64,000 bases of DNA, from NCBI GenBank assembly GCA_033961575.1, contig CM066728.1, positions 105,600,852 through 105,664,851 of the forward strand, read 5' to 3'. Source of the stretch: Aselliscus stoliczkanus (Eukaryota; Chordata; Mammalia; Chiroptera; Hipposideridae). Both the position numbers and the translations under genes were made by a program. The notes under the pieces were generated by a model. The model worked only from the letters and a program-made list of their open reading frames with translations. It did not search any database and had not been told where the DNA came from. Positions 22,491-35,199 of this stretch are shown in pieces (positions within the stretch are counted from its first letter, which is position 1; every line of letters begins with the position of its first letter).

Positions 22491-23639
22491 TGTAAGTAAG
22501 TTAACACTTTTTTATTAATGGAAGTAATGTTGGAACCCCTATGTTAGGCACTGACAAAAGCTGAATTATAGAATGCAAAATACATTGATAGGCCTAAAAT
22601 GACGTTTGTCTAATTTGTAAAACCCAGATCCAAATTGGGTCTTACTGCCACCTGGCCAGCAGCGTGTCCTAAGGAAGAAAAGCAGTGAAGAGCACAGGTC
22701 ATCCGTGAGTTCATTCACCCAGCTTGCTGCTTGGATGGTTGTGGCAGGTAGGAGAGAGAAGCCACAGATATCGACAAAACTCATACTCTTTCTTTAAGGG
22801 AGGGAGAGAAGGCGGGAGGGAAGATAAAAGAGAAAAAAGAAAAGGAGAGAAGGGAAAATGACTCAATCGCTTTCTTAGAGTCCAGAGTCAGCAAATCCTT
22901 GGGAGAAAACAACACGGAGGATGCAAGGTGGGATAGGAACAGGCACGCTTTCTTGATACAGATAGAAATCTGTGAATCCAAATTCAGAGTTTGGGTGACT
23001 TACGGATCCACAGATTCTGCCGTTTCTCATAGGTCCGTATAACTGACTGGGACCCACAAGGCTCTTCACCATCTGATCTCCAGCAACTTTGTGGCTCTAT
23101 CGCTGCCCTCCCCTCCTGACTGCTGGCTACACTCATTTATTTACTGGACCCCTTCTATATGATGGGCCCCTGTTGGAGACCCCTTCTCATCCATGTCCAT
23201 AGCAAAGGTTCCCTGAGTCCCACTGACAGGCCTCCATGTTCCTGCATCCATGATTTTCGTAGTGGGTTTTACAGTGTTTAGAAAAAAACACCTATTTGTT
23301 TTCTTGCGCCTTTACTGTCTCCCTAGTAAACTGAACGCACATAGATGGTGCTTCACCTTTGTGTCTCTAAAGTATGTTGCTTTACAGGTGCTCAAACATA
23401 AATAAGATATCAATACATAAAAACAAAAAGTAATAGAAAATGCTTAAAAGACATTGTATAATTTGCAACCGGCAAGAATCAACGATAAATAAACCAGTAA
23501 AATAATGGTTTAAGTCTTTTTCAATACCAATGACGACTGTCTGTTTTAAACAATCCTTTTTCAGTTCCTCAACAATTTGCAATCAATTACATAAACGAAG
23601 TGTGCAGTATGTGTTGGATCGATATCAAAAAGCTGGCCC
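22491..23639. other. Unassigned stretch with weak L2-like part
   Basis: A purine-rich segment lies at 22797-22858. 23060-23150 (CATCTGATCTCCAGC ... CTGCTGGCTACACTC) resembles L2 CT-rich sequence but is too diverged for a firm call. No gene is seen. Confidence 0.4.
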
Positions 23640-24013
23640 TCTTCGCCCTCCCTTCCTGTGCCCTTTGTAACAGGACTTTGGAAATCTCCCCTTTGAATCT
23701 GGGCTGACCCTGTGACTTGCCTTAACCCTTCAGGTGCTGGCTTCTGCTGTTTCACTTATAGCTGCGCCCACATGAGAAAAAAGCCAGGTGACCTGCTGGG
23801 GAGTGAGGGACAATGGGGAGCTGAGCAGAATCAAGGGACCCAGCCTAAGCCTCCCAGACCGGCTAGCCCCCAGACACCCAACCTCAGATGCACCACAGCC
23901 CAGCCAGTTATAGAATCATCCCGTCAACATAGAAACGTGAAAGAATACACTTTTATTATCTGGAGCCACTAAGTTCGGGAGTGATTTATTATTCAACAAT
24001 GGTTAACTGACAG
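23640..24013 (+). mobile_element. MaLR (MLT1-like) LTR, 3' part
   Basis: GAATCTGGGCTGACCCTGTG, then ACTTGCCTTAACC, AATACACTTTTATTATCTGG and AGCCACTAAGTTCGGGAGTG, ending AACAATGGTTAACTGACAG. This parallels the MaLR end GCCACTAAGTTTTGGGGTGG then GCAATAGCTAACTGATACA. Confidence 0.75.
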
Positions 24014-25079
24014 AAAACAACACAATTTTAAAAGGAGAAGAAAAATATCCCCTTGCCTGAGAGTAGGGACCAGACAGATACAGCTATGATCAAAATTATA
24101 AATATTTAACTATTTTACATAGAATAACAGATAAATGAATCAGTACAAACCAGTATCTAAACTAGATTAAAAATCATATAATATATTCTCTTTCCATGGG
24201 AACATTTTGTTGTCAGATTATTTTGTAAAAAACAGTTATCACTACCTCGGGGTTTCATTTTCCCATAAAGATAATTAAGTGTCATAATAAAAGAACTTTA
24301 TTCATAAGAACATAAACATTTATATCAATTCTTATTTTTTATATTGCTATCTGGCATTCAATTTTCTTCTATGTTATATTTAGACTCACAAAAGTGATTG
24401 AAAACGTGTCTTTCTTATTTGATTGCCTGGCTTTACCGTCAGTAAAACTGAAAAACTGAAACATTAGTTTTGTTCGGCTACTTCATTCTATTTTTTTCTT
24501 TTTAATCTCTTGGATGAATGACTTATACAGATCAATATCCATGATTTATAAAGCTATTTCATTATCTGGTACATTAAACTATATGGAGATTAATAATCTT
24601 TCTATGAAAATACTACTATCTACAAATAAAGGTTTGGAAAAATTTGTTTATCTTATACATAAATGTCACTGTACATTAACTGAAAACATAGTTCCATTTG
24701 GATCATGCTTTTTATCTATCTCACAGACCAAAAAAAAAAAAAATTACATTTACCTTATACCGTACTGGGATTTCAATATTGATTTGCTTAATTTCCTGCA
24801 TGAGTCTTTTTGTTTTTAAAATGAATCATGATGCATCTTTTCTTCTTTTTCCTAAGGGGTCAGGACAGAGATTCAAAGTCCTGAGCCAAGTTTTTAAGAT
24901 TGAACGTTTTAAAGTGGAAGGACTTCAAACTAGATATTTCTGCTAAATAATAAATGTGCAGTAGATAGAATTTGGAAAATTCAGAACCATGTATGAAAGA
25001 AACATATATATATGTGAAAACAATTTTCACTGCATTGAAGTTATTCTCAAGGCTTTAATCACAGGGTCATAGAAGACCG
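24014..25079. other. AT-rich stretch with no recognised gene
   Basis: AT-rich. Poly(A) at 24728-24741. A 101-codon open frame (24514-24819) crosses the poly(A) run and has no motif. Confidence 0.5.
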
Positions 25080-25460
25080 TGAAGACATCACTTATCTGTG
25101 AATCTAGAAAAGCCGAACTCGTAAAACAGAGAGAAGAATGGTGGTTGCCAGAGTCTGGGGGGTGGGGGAAATGGGGAGATGTTAAGGGTACAAGCTTGTA
25201 ATTAGCGGGTTAATAAGTTCTGGGGATCTAATGTACGACATGGTGATTATAACCAATAATACTTCAAAGTTGCGAGAGTAGATCTTAAATGTTCTCACCA
25301 TAATAAAGAAATGGTAATTTTTATGTGGCATGATAGAGGTATTAGCTAACACTACAGTGGTAATCATATTTCAATATATACATGTGTCAAATCAACATGT
25401 GTACACCTTAACCTTATACAGTCTTATGTGTTAATTATATCTCAATAAACAAAGATTATC
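25080..25460 (+). mobile_element. L1 3' UTR fragment
   Basis: AGAATGGTGGTTGCCAGAGTC, AATAAGTTCTGGGGATCTAA, TGTACGACATGGTGATTATA, GAGTAGATCTTAAATGTTCTC and TAATTATATCTCAATAAAC are in order with the old L1 3' UTR. Confidence 0.85.
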
Positions 25461-25559
25461 AGATCCAGTCTCTTTACTGAGTTTTACATCCATGTATCTA
25501 ATTTTCTACCAGACACGTCATTCTGGATCCACTATGGATCCAACAAACTAAACCCTGCC

Positions 25560-26290
25560 TTCCCCCACAAGCCTAATTCTATGAGTTCACATCATGACTG
25601 ATCCCTTTGTTCAAACCAGAAACCTGGGCAGTAGTTTTGATTTTAGTTTTTCATCAGAGTCCTTCCTCTTCAATATTCTCTGTTTTACATCCTGGCATGT
25701 CTGTCTCATAAATACATCTCAAACTTGTTTGCTTCACAATTTTATTAATCTAATTTAGGCTAAAACCATGACTGAAGCCAAGACTCTCTAAACGGTCACT
25801 GGGCATTTATTACAACCAAATCTGAATTTCTAGACCAGTGGATCAAGTGTCTGGACATGGCCCACTTTCACATCTTTGGTCCTGATGGACTCTTAACTCA
25901 CTGGTCCAAGGGATGCTGAGCTACTTACAAGTTCCATGTACATCCCCTTGGGGATCTTGCAAATTTCATTTCCCCTTCCAGGAACACTATCACCTACTCC
26001 TCCTTTCCTTGGATAAATCCTACTTGTTTCCAGACATCATTGCTTCCGTCTTCCTTCGTCCACAGAATTGGAATGGATGCTCACTTCCAAGAGCATCTCG
26101 TATTTATCTTACATCACACCCACACCCTGTTGCTTCTTTCCCTGTATCTCCAATTAAATGATAATAGCTCAGGAACTGCAGCCTCTTTTTCTCATCCAGT
26201 TTAGTAACAGCTTAGTAATATCTCTAATGCCCAGCAGAGTTTCTGGCTGGTAATAAAAGAAATATTTTTGAATGAAATAATGAATAAGTA
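25560..26290 (+). repeat. L2 LINE fragment
   Basis: AACCTGGGCAGTAGTTTTGAT, then CATAAATACATCTCAAACTTG and the terminal TCTCTAATGCCCAGCAGAGT, TTCTGGCTGG and ATGAAATAATGAATAAG resemble L2 (AACCTGGGAGTCATCCTTGAC ... GTATCCCCAGCGCCTAGAACAGTGCCTGGC). The match is discontinuous and diverged. Confidence 0.5.
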
Positions 26291-26560
26291 AACATAACTT
26301 TAAATGGGTAACCCTGATTTGTCTATTGATTATGTACAGTTCAATGTGAATTAGTTAAACTGAATATTTTTCTCAATAAGCCTGACAAGATTCAGTATAC
26401 TGAGTGAACCAAAGAGGCAGATTATTATCGTGGGAAAAAAATCAAATCAGGATAGAGGAGACCCAGCTTTGATATATATGTACACCTGCAAAATCATCAC
26501 CAAAATAAAGATAGTGAATGTACCCAAAACTTACCAAATTATACATTTAAAATAGTATAG

Positions 26561-26669
26561 GGACCTGCTGAGTGGTGCGGTGGTTAAGCGCTGGCTTGGA
26601 AAGCCAGTGGCCCGGGTTCGGGTCCCACATGTGAGGGCCAGTGACACTGCCCTCAAAAACAAAAACAAA
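26561..26669 (+). mobile_element. tRNA-derived SINE, short type I
   Basis: GTGGTGCGGTGGTTAAGCGC, the hairpin CTGGCTT/AAGCCAG, B-box GGTTCGGGTCCC, then GCCAGTGACACTGCCCTC and an A/C tail. Duplications AAAATAGTATAG lie at 26549-26560 and 26670-26681. Confidence 0.9.
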
Positions 26670-26681
26670 AAAATAGTATAG

Positions 26682-27084
26682 TTTAGTGTATGTCATTTAT
26701 ATTTAAATAAAGCTCGTATTTAAGAGTAAGGCTAAATTGGCCAAGGGAAAACAATAAAAATGAACAGATTTAAGATAAATCATTTTATGTAATATGTGCA
26801 TTCATTCATTGGTTGTAGCTTTTGCTATGAGGCAAAGGAGCAATAATTAGGTGGCAGCAGCATAACGGAAGATATGAATTATCACAAGTGTTACTTGCTT
26901 GGATCCCTTCCATGACATGCGTCTTTCCACCATATACTCTCTGTCCAACTACTCCTTTAAAATATCATATAAACACTGAGAGAAAACACCAAAGAGTATG
27001 TTGTAAGCCACTCCATGTGGTCGATTATGTATTCCGTTAAAACTGATTAAAAATTATAAAAAAAAAATTGTAATTACATTTTAG
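26682..27084. other. Unassigned AT-rich stretch
   Basis: Nothing recognised. Confidence 0.5.
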
Positions 27085-27240
27085 ACTTCTGGAACTGTGG
27101 AGAACCTTGCAGACAATTTAGTCTAGGTCCCTAATGTCACAGATGAGCAATCTGGGGTCCACAAAAACCTCCTGAGCTCTGAAAGGCCACACAGACAATA
27201 GTTAGAAATAGTATTCTCATTACCAATTTAAAACACACTG
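27085..27240 (-). repeat. MIR3-like SINE fragment
   Basis: GGAACTGTGGAGAACCTTGC, AGACAATTTAGTCTAGGTCC, CACAGATGAGCAATCTGGGG and GAAAGGCCACACAGACAATAG parallel an antisense MIR-type SINE (GGAAACTGAGGC ... GGTCACACAG). Confidence 0.5.
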
Positions 27241-28609
27241 TCAGAGTTCTGTGCTTGAGTAGTTTTTTCTGTGTGATCTGTTATTTAATCAAATTCTATA
27301 TCAGTCATCTCTCCTACCTGCACCCGAAAGAATATAAATAAATTTATATTGCACGAGGGCTTTATTCTAGCTACTTAGGTAAAAATTAAGAAGACTCCAT
27401 TTTCACCACTGCCTTATTGTTTCTCTCAGTACGTATTATTACTCTCTTAAGTTTCACTAACAGAAATAACCTGCTGAAATTTCATTCTTCTCTAAATGCC
27501 TAAATCATTCTATTAACATGGTAGGCGATTGCCCAACATAAATCTAAATAATGAAATTTCTTGTTGAGAAAAATCTGTTCTAAGAAATCTATTTTTACTT
27601 AAACTTTTGGAGAAAAGCAGTCACTGAAGGTGATCTCAGTATTATTAAATTTCCTGTCAGCACGCTGAACGCTGACTTAGGGCCAACTACTTCTTTTAGG
27701 CTCCGGGGTTGAAGTGGTGGTTCATTTAAAGAGAAAAAGTTGACAAGGCTTCACCATAAAGTTGTAATATCTAAGCTTTGAATCACTAGGCAATATTCTT
27801 CTATGGTAATAGAGTAACTGCCTGGGAAAAAAAAAATTTCGTTAGTCATTGCTTTGTATGTTTCATTTCCACAAGCACTAAGCCACATAAAACACTTGTA
27901 AGACTAAGACATTTTAAGGCATGAAAATGCTGTTGGCTGCTATACTGACTAATTTTGTTTCTCTATAAAATCATAAAAATTAAAAAGTCAGTTTGGTTTT
28001 TCCTCTGTTGTTGTTGTTATTGCTTTTGACAGGTAGGGAAAAGATAGAAAGAGATAAAAATAATTGTTTTTCTATTCCCAGTAATCCAAAGAAACGCCAG
28101 AAGCATTCCATCACCAGTATTTATGCGGTGATTCTAATGAAATTATAACCTGATCATGAGGAAGATGATTAAATGTCAGAGTTGTCATTTATACAAAGCT
28201 ACTGTTGTATTTATGGCCTTTAATTATAATATTATAGTTATTATCTTTCAATTAAATAATGGGAAAAGAAAATATGACAGTATTTAGGAAGTACAAAATG
28301 TGGCTTCTATTAACTACTAGAAATGGTCACTTGTAGTACAATTCCATCTCTTAACATCCCATTCGAAAACATGACGACATTTATGATGATCCTAGGGTTG
28401 TTCGTATTCACTTAAGACGACTCACTCAGCTCAGACGACAATCTGCTTGCTTCCAATAAGTATAAAAAACAAATCCATTTTAGTTCTAATAGGGCTTAAA
28501 ATGGTAACTCTTACGTGGCCAAATAATGTAGTATGCCTTTACGAAAAATACACTTCCCATTCATCAGAATCCTACTTGCAAGCCACAGGAAAACTAGACA
28601 ACAGGTGGG
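27241..28609. other. AT-rich stretch with no recognised gene
   Basis: No gene or named repeat recognised. The stretch reads as old unique sequence. Confidence 0.5.
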
Positions 28610-28935
28610 ACATCTGTGCATATGTCATATGAGTATAGCTCAACCAATTTTCACAAAGTACACACACTCGTGGAACCACCACTCAGATCAAGAAACAGAA
28701 TGTTATCATATTTTCAGACACACATGCCCACTTCTTGGCATCACCTCCACCAACAAGGCAACCACCATTCTAACTTCTAAGACCCCAGGTAAGTTCTGTA
28801 TCTGACTTTCTCATAAACAGAATCATATAAGAAGTTCACATTTGGGCTTAGCTTCCTTTGCTCAACATTAGGTTTATGATATTTATCTATCTGTGGGTGC
28901 ACATTCTCATTGCTAGTGAGAATTTTAATCATGCA
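28610..28935 (-). mobile_element. Old L1 3' region fragment
   Basis: CAATTTTCACAAAGTACACAC, GGAACCACCACTCAGATCAAG, AACAGAATGTTATCATATTTT, AAACAGAATCATATAAGAAG and CTTCCTTTGCTCAACATTAG match the antisense of old L1 3' UTRs (CCACCATCCAGATCAAGATAT ... CACTCAGCATAATG). Confidence 0.7.
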
Positions 28936-31714
28936 TGCTTTTAAAAGCTGAAAATCAATATAGTCTATATATAATAATTATATTTTGTTCAATATGAGTA
29001 TGTTCTGTGACAATGTCAATGTATCTGCCAATTGGCAAGATTTTTTTTAAAGAAATAAAAATGCATTGCATTTTCCACTAAATTCCACTGTTTTTCTATT
29101 ATTTTTTCCCTTTGCCTTTGATTACCTAGTGAGAATTAGAGATAAAAAAAAACTGTAGCACAAAGTGAAAAAAATAGTAAATATAAGTTACCATCTCCAC
29201 AGTAAATATTAAAAGTGCTTTATCTAAAATGATTACGTTTCAAATTTGTAAATCGGTTTGCATTACATCTATTTTCTTTAGTATCAGGAGGTTTTATATT
29301 TTATAGTTGGATGATGCTTGAGAGAAAATAGAGCATTATATATATAAAAAATTTTTTCGTTTACTTTCCATAGAGCTCAGAAAGAGCAGTTATCTAACTA
29401 CCTCTTATGTATCTCATACAATACTGACTATGCTGTAATATTTTTTAAAAGCAAACATCAGCAACTACAAACTAATACTTGCTATAGCAGTTATCGTACT
29501 TAAGGAAAACAGTTTGGGAAGCTGAATATGAGGAAGGCAGCCTTGGAAGTGGAGAAGGAAGATAAGAAAGTAATCAAATCTGGAGAATATAAAAGTCCTG
29601 TTTTTACAAACCCTTAATTCCTTTTCTCCACTTTGAAAGTGTCACTTTCAGATACTGACTGGCTTTTCATATCCCCTGTGCCGCCCTCACAATCCCCAAA
29701 ATACGACTTGGAAGTTGAATTTGAACATGATATGGGCAGAAAGGGACCTGTTAAGTTAGACATCCATAGGAAACACCTTTCAGGCAGATATCCAAACTCA
29801 GAGATGTATTTCTCAAAGATAAATGCCTGTAGACTAAGTCATTTATGGAATCCAATTAGCTGGGAGTGGACAGCCACACCCACTTCCAGGAGGGCTAATC
29901 CTGGCCTCATACAGATCCACAGAGGTGGAAAGGCCTTCTCGGAAGAGCCAGTTCTCAAAACAGTTAGTTAGTTTGCCAACAACTAAGAGTAGAGGGGCAA
30001 GTGCTGTTTCACCTAAGGGGATTGAGAACCATGGGTCCTTCTACAGGCCATGCCAAATATGTGAGAAGAAGACCAAAAGTGAGAAAGTCAAGACCAAAGT
30101 CCTAAAGGATATTATACAGGAAAACAAGGAGGCACAAATCACCAGGTCACTGACTATTCCAAAAGCAGGGACCCGGTGACAGGTAACAATTCCAACACTC
30201 AGCTGCTGGTGGATGGCTATTCAAAGTTTTAGCATTAGAAATTCTGATTTTTCTCTGAATTATTCAGTGCTTAGCCTAGGATTCCTCATGCTCCTGCTGA
30301 CTCGGAATACACTTGGCCTTGGGCCTGCAACTCTGCTAAAGCAAGGCTTAGGGGATTTAACAGCCAAGGTTGGAGGGAATCCAGCCTAACGTATCATTCA
30401 ACTGTTCTTTCCCCATCTTCTTCTTTGTAAAATTAGAAGGTTAAGTAAGATCGTCTCTAAGATATTGTCTTGGTCTGCAATCCTCAATTTATTTTCCATC
30501 TTTCTATCATTTTTTCAAGTCATCTTTTTAGAGGTTAGCACTTCATAAGGTCATCCCAACCACATGATTCTGAAAAATTCAGACTCATTGAAATAGCAGA
30601 ATTAATCTAGCCACAAAAATAGACAGAAGTCAACCAGGGTCTAAGGCCAAAGGACGCAGTGAGGGAGGCTGTGATGAGAAAATTATACCGGACCTCACCT
30701 TTCCATTTCCTTCGGCTTTCATTTTTATTGGATGCTATATTTCTGAGGGAACTGTTCTCATTTGTTGCAGGTAAATGCTGGCATTCTGAATTTATTGAGA
30801 AAGGCAGCAGGAGGTCAAGACCTAGGCCAAGGGTAACTAAAACAGGGAAAGAGTGCATTTGAGAACCATGTATATGAATGAAACTTTGTGGATTAGACAG
30901 ACAAGTGTTGGGGTAAGGGGTGGAAAGCATTTACAGAAAAATATAACAGACTTGCTTTTAAACAGATACAACAAGGGAAAAGACTGGCCCGGTTATTTGT
31001 TTGGTTTGGTTTGGTTTTCCATTTTCCCCATTCCCAATGCTGTCCTGAGTTGCTAGAAACAATTCGGAAGTAAGACAATCCTTAACGTTATAATGCATTG
31101 TGTGTAGAATTTTTTGTTTTAGTCATATGTTTGACTAGTTTTTAAGGAGCAAAAAACATAATTTTTACATAATAGAAATTCACTCTCCAACTGGACTCTT
31201 AGGAAACAGGTGGGTAGCTTATCCATCCAGGTGACACCATTCTTTTTTTCTAATGTAAATGCTCAATGACATTTGCAAACCATTCTAATGTGTTTCAGGA
31301 AACATAGGTGTTCTTATGAAAGATGAACAAATAGAAGAAAATAAAAAGCTATAAACTAAACGTATTTTATACAGCTTCCTTTATAAGAGGTATATTCTGT
31401 TATGTTACACAAATCAAATAGCTAACAGTGTTTTCCTTCTCAAACAAGAATGCATTTTCAATTTAACTTAATCCTATAGAGAATGCATAATTATTCTACT
31501 AACCATCAAGTTGTTCAAAGCACAGAAATCTAAAAGATGGCTTTTAGTTAAAGCCAAATAGGCTTTTGAATGAGTTTCTAATCTAAGAGAGATGCTAAGT
31601 CTATTTGTAAAATGTGTATGTTAGTATTTACCTTGGTTATTAACCCACTAAAAGAATTTGTGTGTAAAGTGAGAGGCTACTGTCAAAGAAAAGCAGAGTT
31701 GTTTTCCTTTAATT
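28936..31714. other. Unassigned stretch with a longer open region at 29633-30179
   Basis: Mostly AT-rich. 29590-30200 is less AT-rich and carries a 112-codon frame (29633-29971) overlapping an 84-codon frame (29925-30179) on +. Neither shows a motif that I recognise. TATAAAAG at 29589 precedes it, so it could be a degraded LTR or a pseudogene piece. Confidence 0.4.
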
Positions 31715-32045
31715 AAACTTTTTATTTTTAGATCACTGTAGACCCTCATGCATTTATAAGTAATATTATAGGGTTATGTCAAAGGTCCTTTGCCAGTTCC
31801 CTCCATTGGTAACATCTTTCAAAACTAACATGAAATCACAACAATTATATTGACATCGGTGCAGTCCACAGATCTTATTCCAGTCTTACTTATGTGTGTG
31901 TTTGTCTTTTTGTGTGTGTGTACTTAGTTCCGCTCCATTTTATAACTTGTAAGTCTGTGCATCCATCACTACAGTTAAGATACAGATCAGTTCCATCATC
32001 ATAAAGGTCCCTAGTGCTGCCCTTTCATAACTGTAAACCATTTTT
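31715..32045 (-). mobile_element. Old L1 3' region fragment
   Basis: GATCACTGTAGACCCTCATG, CTCCATTGGTAACATCTTTC, TTGACATCGGTGCAGTCCAC, AGATCTTATTCCAGTCTTAC and AAGATACAGATCAGTTCCATC lie in the order of an antisense old L1 3' UTR. Confidence 0.75.
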
Positions 32046-32293
32046 TATTTTCCCGAAACGTAGGAAGTAAATGTGAAAAGAATTAGTAGGACATAAAAGA
32101 AGACAACAGGAATGAAACACAGATAAATACCATCACCATGGCCCAGTTTTCCCCCGAAAGCAGAGCCTAGCTTGAAGGCTTGTGTATGAGTCATTTATTT
32201 TGGAAATGAATGACAAGGAATTGAACTAAGGAACTGGGGTGACTAAGATGCAGAATGCAGAAAACCTAACTTAACGTTTTGTCTTCTAAGCAG

Positions 32294-32391
32294 ATCACCA
32301 CTGAGGGCAACCGGACTTGATCCTCCTGGGATGGACACCATGAAAGCCGTGTCAAATGCACGACAGAATTCACTAATGTCAGGACACAAGG
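32294..32391 (+). other. Candidate exon (98 nt, open) with consensus donor
   Basis: It is preceded by GTTTTGTCTTCTAAG|CAG and followed by a perfect GTAAGT at 32392. The whole 98 nt is open in one frame, reading SPLRATGLDPPG then MDTMKAVSNARQNSLMSGHK. The in-frame ATG at 32331 is in a fair Kozak context (GGGATGG). I do not recognise the peptide, and no partner exon in compatible phase is evident nearby. A pseudo-exon is quite possible. Confidence 0.28.
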
Positions 32392-32399
32392 GTAAGTAC

Positions 32400-33514
32400 T
32401 TACCCACTGGCACCCACTACAGTTTTTGTCTAACAAGCTATCATTATGAGGCCCAAAATATACAATTATCATCAAACCAAATAAAATCAAATTTAAAAAT
32501 GATCAGTCGGTTGGTTACTTCACCATGAGTTTTAAGTCTTCCTAGGAAGTACCACAGTATAAACAAGATCATGCTGAATTAGTGGGTATGTGTGTGGAGA
32601 GTGTATAAGGGTCAAATAGAGACAAGTGATTGAGGGTTTAGCTTGATATATATTGGTTGATAGAAAATTAGATTCTGTTAGCTCTGGCTCTGGGTGTCAG
32701 TTAAAGAATCAAACTATTCTTGAGCTAAATATAAAGAGTTTCAACGGTTGCAGAGTAAAAATACTATCCAGTTGAAGATTTCCCAATATTATTTTTCATG
32801 CTGTGATCATAACTTTTTCCTTATTTCCTAATAGTATGAATAAACTCATAAGTAATTCATAATAAAACCTATCATCAACCAGGACCCCTTAGAGGGTGCA
32901 AAGGGAACTATTTCTAGTTATTCCAGGTAAACAACTATAAACCAGAACTATTTGGGGCAAACTAAATGTGTAGTCAACCTACCTAAAAAGACTTCAGGAG
33001 AGTTTTTAAAAGCAGCATTCTTGTTTGTCTTCTCCAACTTTCAGAGAAGTAATAATCACAATAGTCACCATTATTGATAATAGTATTGATGGATGAATGT
33101 AGGAGCCAGCCTCACTGGAACCTTTATCTGATTCGAACCAAAGTAGCCTAAGTATCAGGTGCTCAGACAAAGCCTGGATCTAAGAGCCAAGCAGTCAAAA
33201 GAACTGAGAGAACTGGTTATAGCATTCTGCCTCCTGACATGGGATGGATCCTCTGATCAGCAGAGCCTTAGACAGGGAGGTTGAGAGACCAAGAAACTCA
33301 ACGTTCAAGACCATATACATAGGGCATTGGGCCAATGTCCAAGGAGCTCACTACCCAGGCTCCAAACTAAAACTTGGGTTCCCTGAACAGGCCAATAATT
33401 CAGTGCTCTTTTTTCGTTATAGGGGCAAAAAACATCTCACGAGATCCACTACCTTGGCAAATGTTTAAGTTGCCATACAGTATCATCAACTATAAGCACA
33501 ATATCTCCCATCAG
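32400..33514. other. Unassigned stretch
   Basis: No gene recognised. Open frames of 60-85 codons at 33244-33631 run into the following L1 fragment and are not credible. Confidence 0.5.
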
Positions 33515-33655
33515 CTCTCTAGAACTTGTTCATCCTGTAAAACTGACCCTCTGTCCCCACTGAGCAGCAGTTCCCCATTTCCCCCTCCCACTGCCCCCAG
33601 CAAACACCATTCTTGCTTTCTGTTTCTATGACTTTGACTACTTTAGAAACCTCAT
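33515..33655 (-). mobile_element. Old L1 fragment
   Basis: AACTTGTTCATCCTGTAAAAC, CTGACCCTCTGTCCCCACTG, AGCAGTTCCCCATTTCCCCC, CACCATTCTTGCTTTCTGTT and ATGACTTTGACTACTTTAG match the common antisense L1 stretch (TTTTTCATCTTGCAAAACTG ... ACTTTCTGTCTCTATGAATTTGACTACTC). Confidence 0.75.
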
Positions 33656-33767
33656 TTATTCCAATATTTAAAAAAGTATTGTTCTCAGTTGTTTAGAAGA
33701 AAACTGAGTGATTGAATTGGAAAAGGACCAAGAAAGAGGAAACTCTTTTTCTGTCTCCCTGCAGTAG

Positions 33768-34205
33768 ACTAAATCATGGACCCCAAACATCCATGCCCTA
33801 ATCCATGGACCCTATGAATACGTTATCTTACATGGCGGAAGGGACTTCTATCAAAGCTGAAGATCTTAAGAGTATCCTGAATTATTCACGTGAACCCGAT
33901 GCAATCACAGGGGTCTTTATAAGAGGGAAGTAGGTGTGTCAGTCAGAGAACATGATGTAATGACTAAAGCTGAGAGAGAGAAATGTGATGACAAAGGAAA
34001 TGATGCCATCACTGTTCCCTAGTAACTGGAAAAGGTGAGGAAACGCTGAGGAAATATTCAGAGCCTCCAGAAAGAACACAGCCCTGCCAACCAATTTTGG
34101 CTTCTTATCTCCAGGACAATAAGACAATAAATGTGTTCTAAGTCACTAAATAAGGTCTAAGTTGGTAGTTAGTTGTTACAAGAGCAAGTGCAGCAGCAAA
34201 ATATA
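33768..34205 (+). mobile_element. MaLR-type LTR
   Basis: GACTAAATCATGGACCCCAAA, CATGCCCTAATCC, GAATACGTTATCTTACATGG, TCTTTATAAGAGGGAAG, CAGAGCCTCCAGAAAGAACAC and CAATAAATGTGTTCTAAG follow the LTR family starting TGTTATGGATTGAATTGTGTC and containing CTCCAGAAGGAACC and AATAAATTTCTGTTG. Confidence 0.7.
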
Positions 34206-34799
34206 CATTCCCCCAGATACACAGACTGGCTACAAATTTGAAAAGCTCACTCAGCAAGGCAAAATATCTACAGTTACCTGCATCCAACACTTTGAAAGGC
34301 AATAGAACATCTTTCATTGTCCCCTAGGAACTCTGATCTCACCAGGTGAGATCTGGTGTGACTACCGACCTCTCCACATTATCGAAGTAGGCCATTCCAA
34401 TAGGCAAACTCCCCAGGAAGGGTGTGATGTCAAACACATTCTGTATTTCCCCCAACATTTCCAGTGACATTTTAGAGCCCCAGTTATACTATTTGCCCCA
34501 AGGAACTAAGCAGATGCCAGTTTGATCTGGCCCTGAACCTACCAGGGTTGGAAAGGTACAGGATAGCCTCCACATTCTGCCAGGATATGCTGCTTTTTGT
34601 ATCTCCAATTAGTGATATATGCTCTGAAGCAGAGGCCAATTTGCTCAAAAATCAAGGATAGAGGTTCTTGTTTATCGTCGCCTCGTCTGCTTTGAAACCA
34701 GGTAGTGACTGCAGAGGCCACTAGACAGGGTCAAAGCAGGACCAGAGGAGAACTCAGACACTGGCTTCTCAGACAGGCTCACACACCATCCTCCTGTTT
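34206..34799. other. Unassigned stretch
   Basis: No repeat or gene was recognised with confidence. Confidence 0.4.
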
Positions 34800-34985
34800 G
34801 TAAATTGGAACTCCTGTGTCTCTTGCCTTGTCTTATTTTTCCTATGTCCCTTAGCACATATTGCCTTCTGACTCACAGTATATTCACTTGTAAGTTGTGC
34901 TTATTGTATATTTTCTGCCTTCCCATAGTAGAATGTAATGCATTGGGTCAAGATGTTTTTCTTGGGTCAGTGACATGCCCAAAGA
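34800..34985 (+). repeat. L2 LINE fragment
   Basis: TTGGAACTCCTGTGTCTCTTG, then TGTGCTTATTGTATATTTTC and GCCTTCCCATAGTAGAATGTA match L2 (TTGTTTATTGTCTGTCTCCC then CCACTAGAATGTAAGCTCC). Confidence 0.55.
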
Positions 34986-35199
34986 CCTGTAGGAGTCGAA
35001 GAAATACATGAATGGGTTAATTGCCATGGAAATTAGGGAGGCTTCTCAGGGCAAACAGCCTATAGAGTGATAGTCCTGCTTCACCTCTAGATCCAATACT
35101 GAAGGCAGCTCAGAGTTATTAACCCTTTGGGGGAGGGTGAGTAAGTCTGAGGAGGTGTCCCTCTTCCTGGATTATTTGAAGAAGGCTTCCATCTTCTGG

